Assembly: GCF_004137795.1 (NCBI RefSeq)
Contig: NZ_NWTM01000002.1
Location: forward strand, 1-64,000
Direction of reading: 5' to 3'
Length of the DNA stretch: 64,000 bases
Origin: Pectobacterium zantedeschiae
Lineage (GTDB): Bacteria; Pseudomonadota; Gammaproteobacteria; Enterobacterales; Enterobacteriaceae
This document shows, piece after piece, positions 58,155-64,000 of the stretch (position 1 is its first letter; every line of letters begins with the position of its first letter). The translations under genes and the position numbers were made by a program. The notes under the pieces are model-generated. The model was not told the origin of the DNA and did no database searches. It was given only the letters and a program-made list of their open reading frames with translations.

Positions 58155-59972
58155 TTAAGCTGACTTGTTCTCCAGAAGCGTTAGGTATGGATTATTGGGC
58201 GGTTGCTCCGAGAAGATGCTCGACGGCTCTGTGAGTAAGTAACCGTGCAACCGCCGAGTCTTTCTTGGCCCGGTCACCTGGCATGTCCAGATGTTCAGCC
58301 CGCAGGGCTGTTTGCGATGCACCTGCTGCTTCTCGAAGCGCTTTTGAATCCACTGCCAATCCTGTAATCCCTCTTGTTTTGCCTGGGTGGCAATTGTCGG
58401 GTGCTCCTGCGCATAGCGCTGGAAAATCCCAGGACTGACAAGATAGACCGTATCGTCCACGGTATGCACCATCGCTTTGGCGTCGTTGATGATGAGTTTG
58501 CGTGATTGAACACCATCCCTCAGCCAGACCATGAAGTGTTCGCTCGAAAGCGGTTTGGCTGGTTCGGGTTGGGATGGCGTATCCGAGGCCTGTGTCGGTA
58601 CGGGGTCATCCGTGTCATCAGGTGGCGAGGATGCGGGTTGTGTAGCGCTGGATGCACTGGCAGACGGTGCAGTGCTGGGCGCTTCGGCTGGCATCAGCAT
58701 TGCGAGCATGTCTTCCATGACATCGTGTGGTGCCGTGGGGGACTGCGCTGTTGCAAGAACGGGGGGAACGGGAGAGGCAGATACGGCGGGCTCAGAGACG
58801 GGAGGCATCACGTCGCTGCTATCGATGGAACTGATATCGATCGTTACCGTTCCTGTGAAAGGATCTGGACGTTCGGACGCTTCCCAGATCAATGCCGGAG
58901 AAAGCTTCAATAGCGTGAAGCTGTGAGACCAGCCGGATGCGCTGCTGATGGTGGCTTTCCAGATGGCCTTGCCATCCAGTGTAGGCTGCAGTACGCCATG
59001 CTCCTGCAACACGTTGAACACAGCCGTGTTATTGGATGGAATGCCTTCGATCCCCTGTGACAGCAGATGGGCACGCAGTTTGTCAGAGACGGTCTTGCTG
59101 ACCAGCCACAGTGTGTCCTCTGTCAGCCAGCCATCCGAGGCCTGGGGCTGGTTGATTTTCAATTCCTCTTTGAGCAGGTAACGCAACCCGTCGAGTAGCT
59201 TGCGCTGTAGCGCCTGTTTGGGGGCCGCCAGGATGACGCGGTTGGGATTTCCGCCCAGTTCCTGCGCCACCGAAGCTCGATCGGCCTGGATGACGAGTTC
59301 GCCCAGCATACCGGCGTGTTCGTATTGGCCGGCGAGCACATACAGCAGCGAAGTCCAGAGGGCAGGGTAGCTGCTGAGCCAGTCGAGGATGTGGTTATCG
59401 AGTATTTGCCGGTAGAGCAAGCCTGTGGCAGCGCCATGAAGGCGATATTCACGGTCATCCCGGTAACGAAAGCGGTAGGGTTGTGTCAGCGGCCCATGCC
59501 AGGGGTGCCAGAGGCTGCCATCCTCATGCTCGATATGCAGATCAACGGCAATCTTGCCGATGTCGTGGAGCAGGGCTGCATAAGCGATGGCCGCAGTCCA
59601 GGCTTCTGATTGAGCAGCTTGATCTTCCGGAGGTGCGCCTGCCGGCAGCAGGTGGGACTGTCGCAGTTTCAATGCAAAGGCGACGATCTCAAGTCCGTGA
59701 TCGAGCATGCCGCCATGGTAAGCATGATGATGCGTTTCAGAGGCGGGAAACAACTGTACCAGCTCTGCGTAGCGCTCCAGAGGCCTGCGGTAAAGTGTAG
59801 TGAATTGCTTGCGAGAGAGTGAGGTGCGCTGCCAGATATGCTCCAGCAGTTTTTGCCGACGAGGTGTGGTCAGCAAGGACGCCACGGGTTTTGGCTGGTG
59901 CAGCCCTTTTTCTGGCATGACAGGATCTGGCTGGGGTGGCGTGGGCTTTTTTCGCTGGAACAGAGTAAACAT
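58155..59972 (-). CDS. traI: MobH-family relaxase TraI of ICE
   Basis: A 605-residue TraI_2 protein, the MobH relaxase that nicks the ICE at oriT and leads DNA transfer. The N-terminal metal-binding part carries HHHAYHGGMLDHGLEI at about residues 80-96 and the HD motif LLHDIGKI near 135. A Pro/Ser/Ala-rich linker spans about 390-470, and the TraI_2_C domain follows (HFMVWLRDGVQSRKLIINDA). It is convergent with the sigma-54 activator, 35 bp apart. A length near 600 is normal for this ICE group. Confidence 0.9.
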   Translation of the reverse strand: MFTLFQRKKPTPPQPDPVMPEKGLHQPKPVASLLTTPRRQKLLEHIWQRTSLSRKQFTTLYRRPLERYAELVQLFPASETHHHAYHGGMLDHGLEIVAFALKLRQSHLLPAGAPPEDQAAQSEAWTAAIAYAALLHDIGKIAVDLHIEHEDGSLWHPWHGPLTQPYRFRYRDDREYRLHGAATGLLYRQILDNHILDWLSSYPALWTSLLYVLAGQYEHAGMLGELVIQADRASVAQELGGNPNRVILAAPKQALQRKLLDGLRYLLKEELKINQPQASDGWLTEDTLWLVSKTVSDKLRAHLLSQGIEGIPSNNTAVFNVLQEHGVLQPTLDGKAIWKATISSASGWSHSFTLLKLSPALIWEASERPDPFTGTVTIDISSIDSSDVMPPVSEPAVSASPVPPVLATAQSPTAPHDVMEDMLAMLMPAEAPSTAPSASASSATQPASSPPDDTDDPVPTQASDTPSQPEPAKPLSSEHFMVWLRDGVQSRKLIINDAKAMVHTVDDTVYLVSPGIFQRYAQEHPTIATQAKQEGLQDWQWIQKRFEKQQVHRKQPCGLNIWTCQVTGPRKTRRLHGYLLTEPSSIFSEQPPNNPYLTLLENKSA

Positions 59973-60277
59973 TGTGATGCCTCAAGTGCGGGGTAAACGG
60001 GCCTTTTCCTTTTCTGGGTAGGGCCTTTCCCCTTGACCCCATTCCATTGCCTTTTATGGGTTTTACCCTTGTTGGTGCCTTTTGATATAGCGTTGTTTGT
60101 CAGTGCCATCGAGTATCAATGCGGCAGGGGGGAGTTCTTTTTGTGTTGGGAATGGATAATGCTATGAAGGATTGATATTGCAGGTGAAAATATCATTATG
60201 TAATTCTTTCGGCCTGCAGAGGTAGCGTAACTTTCTTCAGGCGAATAACGATTTGGTAGAGTTGGCTGGAAGTAAAA
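59973..60277. other. Intergenic, possible oriT-side region
   Basis: A divergent gap of 305 bases between traI and the plus-strand membrane gene. It contains GC-rich repeats such as GGGCCTTTTCC and GGGCCTTTCCCC near 60000-60030. It probably holds promoters for both genes. No gene or clear inverted repeat for oriT can be asserted. Confidence 0.4.
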
Positions 60278-61246
60278 ATGAAGAACGACATTGAACGCGA
60301 TATCAGCAGTATCAGGCAGGAGTTGACGGGTTCAGAATTAGATCTGTCACGGCAAACAAATCGCTCCTTGAAATATTATGTGAGGGGTATTTATAACGAT
60401 TTAGTGAAATGGAAGTTTACACGCCAATGTGAACAAGAAAAATCACAGCAAAATCTTGAAGTGGCGCTTGGTGTAATTGGTTTCATTGGAGTAATGCTGG
60501 CGATTTTCCGCTCAGCGGGAAGTGATATCGATTGGGTTCGAGAACATACCCTGTCATTCCGGTTATGGGGCGTTGCCTTGTGCGCCATTTTTGTTGGTGT
60601 ATCTCTGGAACGGTTGTCTCTGGTGAGTTCTCTGTGGCGTTTTACTGTCACGAAGGTGTTGCTATCAATTGTACTGTCGGGGCTGGTGATCTATGCACGT
60701 GGTCAGGCAGGTATCTATGTCAATGATGTGTTTCATGTTGATGCGTCGGCTTTACCTATTACCCTGTTGTTTACAACCGGCCTTATGGTATTCAAATTGC
60801 TTTTGCCGTTTATAATTGTTGCGGCTATAGCTATGTTTTTGTTTAATTTTTTACTTCTGGGGGCTTGGGTCAAAAATAAGTTTAATGGCGGAGATTCAGA
60901 TTTGCCATTTCTTTACCCCGCTCTTTGCGTGTTTGTTTCATCCGTCCTTCTTTATCATGGATGGTTATGGTCCAGTGCTCAATTAAGCGATAATCGGGTA
61001 TCTGAAAAAGTCTATCTGTTGGCTCATGCGCTGGATTTTAATAAATCGCATCAATGTGCCAATATTCCAGTGGATCGGCCAGTGATTTTTCTTGGGAATG
61101 CTCAGGACGCAGTACTGGTGGCTCCATATCAACTGGAAGACTTTGACTTTGCCACGTTCTTTGAGGCCTCGGTAAATGTTCCCCAGCAATTTATGCGGAT
61201 GCGATGTGAATATAAGCCGGCACAAACGTTTCCAGAAGGGTGGTGA
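60278..61246 (+). CDS. Hypothetical multi-spanning membrane protein
   Basis: A 322-residue protein of unknown function with about six transmembrane helices (near 62-80, 92-108, 118-138, 155-178, 180-200 and 214-232) and a soluble C-terminal domain of about 85 residues. The N-terminal 60 residues are charged and likely cytoplasmic. It lies on the plus strand inside the minus-strand conjugation module, and its base composition is lower in GC than TraI. It is most likely inserted cargo rather than a transfer gene. Entry exclusion would be another option, without proof. Confidence 0.6.
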   Translation: MKNDIERDISSIRQELTGSELDLSRQTNRSLKYYVRGIYNDLVKWKFTRQCEQEKSQQNLEVALGVIGFIGVMLAIFRSAGSDIDWVREHTLSFRLWGVALCAIFVGVSLERLSLVSSLWRFTVTKVLLSIVLSGLVIYARGQAGIYVNDVFHVDASALPITLLFTTGLMVFKLLLPFIIVAAIAMFLFNFLLLGAWVKNKFNGGDSDLPFLYPALCVFVSSVLLYHGWLWSSAQLSDNRVSEKVYLLAHALDFNKSHQCANIPVDRPVIFLGNAQDAVLVAPYQLEDFDFATFFEASVNVPQQFMRMRCEYKPAQTFPEGW

Positions 61247-61439
61247 TTGGTACACATTTTGTTCCCGATTAGTTTATGTGCTGTTCAGAGCAATAAGCGG
61301 GATAGGCGATCTTCGACAGTTGGATATTTGATGTATGGTATTTCTGCTCTAAGATAAGTAGATAAGGCGATTTCCGTAACAACATCGTGTATCAATCGCT
61401 GTAAGGTGGACTTCCGGTACAAGCGGGTAACGCAGGAAA

Positions 61440-61820
61440 ATGATGACCATGAATAGCACGAGCCATAACAGTATTGCAGAACGCTTTGGCCGTTGGCTCG
61501 GCAGAGGCTGGCGTGGCTATGTGCGTTGTGAGCAACAGATATCGAGTTGGTTTGTCGATCAGGGGATGCCCGTTAAGGGAGCGTTTGCCCTGTTGTGGAT
61601 TGCCAAACTGGCTCTTCTGGGACTATTGCTTTATGTGGCGTTCTGGTTGGCCCTTTTGCTGATAGGTCTCTTGCTTGTTGCACAGAGCCGTGGCAACAGA
61701 GAGCATGACGATTTGCAGCCAAGCATGGAGTTACGTCATGGTGAGGCTGGATTTGGGTTGTACTCATCGGATGGTCATCGAATTGATCCCCATGACCCCA
61801 ATGATCCGTACGATGATTGA
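61440..61820 (+). CDS. DUF3742 family protein
   Basis: A 126-residue protein with one long hydrophobic region (about 46-80). DUF3742 features are ERFGRWLGRGWRGYVRCEQQ near the N-terminus and GEAGFGLYSSDGHRIDPHDP near the C-terminus. DUF3742 genes are a constant part of ICEclc/PFGI-type elements between traI and the TraG_N gene, and their role is not known. It is encoded on the opposite strand to its neighbours, as usual in the family as I recall it. Confidence 0.85.
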   Translation: MMTMNSTSHNSIAERFGRWLGRGWRGYVRCEQQISSWFVDQGMPVKGAFALLWIAKLALLGLLLYVAFWLALLLIGLLLVAQSRGNREHDDLQPSMELRHGEAGFGLYSSDGHRIDPHDPNDPYDD

Positions 61821-61846
61821 TGGCCGTCCGTAAAAGCTTTGAGCCA

Positions 61847-63361
61847 TCAGTGCATCGCTTTGTTTACGCCTGATGCTGTGCTGTCTTTTGCACCTTTACT
61901 GCTGGTTCCTAGATTCTGTGCAATTGCCCCCGCCTTTACACCAGCCCATCCCAAAGCTGCAATCCAGAAAGTTGGAAGAACCAGAAACATGGTTCCCATA
62001 ACGAAGTTCAGCAACATGTCGCCGAAGGTATTGTTCATGCCCATAAGCGGATCAACATTGTTGTGTGGCCGATTCCAACCCCATCCCCATCCGTAAAGTG
62101 CATCGAGGATCGTACTGTCGAGCCAGCGTGCGAGCTGGAACCAGAAATCCACAAAGAACAGCGCAAACTGCACGATGCTGAGCATGACAACGGTCTTCAG
62201 GTCATAGGTGCCTACCAGGAGTACCAGAGGGATACAGATCACCAGTGCCATCTTCAGTAGTGCAAGCACCATCGGCAGTGCCTGGCGCACGACGTCCAAT
62301 GCCGGGAATGCGGCGATCCCTCCAATGGTCATGCCGATGTCGCCTGCAGCACGTGTGACGATATTCGGTAAGGTTTTGTCGATTTGACCGCCATAATCGG
62401 TGTAGACACTGCCTTGGTTGAGTTTCTGCTGGCGGGGGGAAGCAAGCGCCCTGATGACTGAGTCATCCACCTCTGCACGGCTGATGAATCCTGCCCAGTT
62501 GGCGATGCGACTAAGTAGGCTGGGGTCGACCTGTGCCAGCAGGCGCGCACGCAAGCCGTTGCCACCATCGCTCCACCACTGGCGGCAACTGGGGTAGCCC
62601 GCCCCGCTTGGCACCTGAGCCAGTCCGGCGTCACGAGTGCTGTCATAAGCCCAGCCCTCACGTGGTGTCTTGGCGCGGTAGGTGTCGTAGAAGCCCCCGG
62701 TGCTGACAAAATAGGTCGAGCCGATCCAGGTCACGTCGTGCATTTGTGCTTCATCAAGATCAGGACGATTCATGAACAGTTTGGCGCGTGCAGGGCCGTA
62801 GCAGTCGTGGGTAAAGTCTGCGACCTCCTGAGCCAGTACGGGATCGTCAATACGGGTGGCATTGATCTCCATCCGCATTTGTCGCAGGTCGGTGCCGCAT
62901 GGGATAGCCGCCACTGATGCTCCAGTGATCGCGCGTGAGAGCGCATGCATGAAGGCCCACCATACTGGCACTTTTGCACTCTGGTTGTTGAGGGTGCTGA
63001 AGGATTGTGACCAGCCTGTGTCTTCGGGCTGTGGCTCGCTGATCTGGCACTGTGCCGAACGCGCCTGATCGTACCTGATTGTGTTGAGGTCAACATCAAT
63101 GAACGGAATACCGGCGAACATCACCACCACTATCGCTACCCATACCCGGTTTTCAATGCGCATTGAAGACAGGACGCCCTTGTTGCCTTCGTCAGCACCC
63201 TCGGTACGGGATCTCAGCCATTCGTCGATGATGATGGCCACGAAGGGGAGGACGAACACGCCGCTGGAAACCAATACCGCCCAAATGCCGTTGTGGACGA
63301 CCCAGCTCACCAGGGTCAGGTAATACTCCAGATAATCGGTGGTGAAAAGCGTCATGGTCAT
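61847..63361 (-). CDS. traG: Conjugation protein with TraG_N domain
   Basis: A 504-residue inner-membrane protein with a TraG N-terminal domain, as in F-plasmid TraG and ICE relatives, which take part in pilus assembly and mating-pair stabilisation. It begins MTMTLFTTDYLEYYLTLVSW; AGGGGAT lies directly upstream of the ATG at 63361. About five transmembrane helices flank a large periplasmic section. The frame extends 59 residues upstream, but that part is antisense-like to the next gene. It lies 5 bp after the small membrane gene and is probably co-transcribed with it. Confidence 0.88.
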   Translation of the reverse strand: MTMTLFTTDYLEYYLTLVSWVVHNGIWAVLVSSGVFVLPFVAIIIDEWLRSRTEGADEGNKGVLSSMRIENRVWVAIVVVMFAGIPFIDVDLNTIRYDQARSAQCQISEPQPEDTGWSQSFSTLNNQSAKVPVWWAFMHALSRAITGASVAAIPCGTDLRQMRMEINATRIDDPVLAQEVADFTHDCYGPARAKLFMNRPDLDEAQMHDVTWIGSTYFVSTGGFYDTYRAKTPREGWAYDSTRDAGLAQVPSGAGYPSCRQWWSDGGNGLRARLLAQVDPSLLSRIANWAGFISRAEVDDSVIRALASPRQQKLNQGSVYTDYGGQIDKTLPNIVTRAAGDIGMTIGGIAAFPALDVVRQALPMVLALLKMALVICIPLVLLVGTYDLKTVVMLSIVQFALFFVDFWFQLARWLDSTILDALYGWGWGWNRPHNNVDPLMGMNNTFGDMLLNFVMGTMFLVLPTFWIAALGWAGVKAGAIAQNLGTSSKGAKDSTASGVNKAMH

Positions 63362-63366
63362 ATCCC

Positions 63367-63717
63367 CTATACGTCCTGCACTAACAGGCTGAATTCCAGT
63401 ACCAGCAGTGCGGCGATACCGGAAACTTCGGCACGAATGAGCCTGCGCCGGGCATCGGGGCTGGTATCGCGCAGGAGCAGGCGGCGGCGCATCCACAGCC
63501 AGCCATAAACGGTGGCACCGTACAGGCACACGCGCCACAACAGGAAATAGCTGGCAGCATCAGCCAGCCAGTGTTCCCAGCCAGCGATGCTGCCAGCAAA
63601 GTAGATGCCCAGGACGTTGGCTGTGACGGTGATGACCAGCAATAGCACCGTCCACAGGAGGACTCTGGCGGTACGCCAACTGAGCAGACGGTGTGAGCGC
63701 AGCCAGGCAAGACTCAT
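63367..63717 (-). CDS. ICE conjugation membrane protein
   Basis: A 116-residue protein with three predicted transmembrane helices (about 18-42, 48-72 and 98-114), basic at the N-terminus (MSLAWLRSHRLLSWRTARV). Small membrane proteins occupy this place before the TraG_N gene in ICEclc-type elements, but I know no function. Its ATG overlaps the stop of the upstream gene (ATGA) and its stop lies 5 bp before traG, so the three form one unit. Confidence 0.75.
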   Translation of the reverse strand: MSLAWLRSHRLLSWRTARVLLWTVLLLVITVTANVLGIYFAGSIAGWEHWLADAASYFLLWRVCLYGATVYGWLWMRRRLLLRDTSPDARRRLIRAEVSGIAALLVLEFSLLVQDV

Positions 63718-64000
63718 GGCGTGCCTCCGGGGCTGGGACGCTGCAACTGGTCAAGACGGTTGGGTACGGGATCACCTTCATAAATGCCACGTGAGCCGGC
63801 TGCACGTGCGCTGTGGCGCTGGATGATGGCCATCGGCGAGTTGTTGGCAAGTTCGCGGCGCAGTTCAAGCTCGGTTTTGAGATTGAGGATCTCGCGGTCA
63901 AGCGTGTTGCTTTCCTGATCGACGGCGGCGACTGCCAATTGGTTGGCGGCGACGTTTGGCTCTTTCCTGCCGGTCAGTAGCGTACGTTGCAGCAGCAGGG
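63714..64000 (-). CDS. ICE protein, PFL_4711-like, partial
   Basis: The C-terminal part of a gene that runs off the window's right edge. The readable 94 or so residues contain LLLQRTLLTGRKEPNVAANQ, then EILNLKTELELRRELANNSP, MAIIQRHSARAAGSRGIYEG and a Pro-rich end. They resemble the end of the ICE protein family named PFL_4711 (TIGR03755), from memory. A TTG at 63938 is not the start, since the frame stays open to the edge. Confidence 0.7.
   Translation of the reverse strand, partial: LLLQRTLLTGRKEPNVAANQLAVAAVDQESNTLDREILNLKTELELRRELANNSPMAIIQRHSARAAGSRGIYEGDPVPNRLDQLQRPSPGGTP

Larger units (their letters stand above)
38191..64000. mobile_element. Integrative and conjugative element, left part
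   Basis: The element begins at a tRNA-Gly 3' end and carries a P4-type integrase, cargo genes, a T6SS effector cassette and conjugation genes of the ICEclc/PFGI type (MobH TraI, DUF3742 protein, TraG_N protein and partners). It continues past the window end, so size and attR are unknown. Strand shifts (TraI and TraG genes on minus, interrupting genes on plus) and AT-rich cargo suit an acquired element. Confidence 0.85.

Noticed and set aside
63362-63538. 59-residue N-terminal extension of the TraG_N protein
   Set aside because: It overlaps the upstream membrane gene, is Pro/Arg-rich and lacks a ribosome binding site, while AGGGGAT precedes the ATG at 63361.

Overview
The window is a 64 kb piece of an enterobacterial chromosome, most likely Pectobacterium or a close soft-rot relative. 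This is inferred from gene order and protein similarity recalled from memory; no database was searched. It splits at about 38.2 kb into an ordinary core region and a mobile accessory region.

Core, 1-38.2 kb. The window opens in the double terminator that follows an rRNA operon. Next come metA with a triple MetJ box, the glyoxylate operon aceB-aceA-aceK with an IclR operator, iclR and metH. A Fur-controlled pair follows (AraC-type regulator and FoxA-like siderophore receptor), then a DASS-family carboxylate transporter, a YjbB-like Na/Pi cotransporter, lysC behind a lysine riboswitch, and pgi. The block yjeI-epmB-efp-entericidin-DUF486 protein-blc-frdDCBA-epmA-mscM-psd-rsgA-orn keeps the order I know from E. 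coli. epmA, epmB and efp together make the lysylated translation factor EF-P. frdABCD is the anaerobic fumarate reductase with an FNR-type promoter. Non-coding space is rich in repeats: four ERIC-type elements, some supplying gene ends or a promoter, and three copies of a 240-260 bp structured repeat sitting behind aceK, metH and yjbB.

Accessory, 38.2-64 kb. A tRNA-Gly(GCC) gene is followed by a P4-type integrase, so this looks like the left end of an integrative and conjugative element (ICE) of the ICEclc/PFGI type. Its order is integrase, a cargo block (KAP NTPase, a protein with a PD-(D/E)XK-like motif, an unknown protein, a DUF4236 protein), two Ner/Nlp-like regulators each behind a copy of a structured leader, a type VI secretion cassette (hcp, vgrG, Eag chaperone, rhs with toxin tip, immunity gene, VasH-like sigma-54 activator), and then the conjugation module (MobH relaxase TraI, DUF3742 protein, TraG_N protein, two further ICE proteins). 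The right end of the ICE lies outside the window.

The least explained structure is the duplicated leader at 47.2-48.0 kb. The two copies differ, but several differences fall in paired positions and keep the stems, which indicates a conserved RNA fold upstream of each Ner-like gene. The KAP NTPase and the nuclease-like protein are a candidate defence module. The large repeat also shows compensatory changes in its hairpin.
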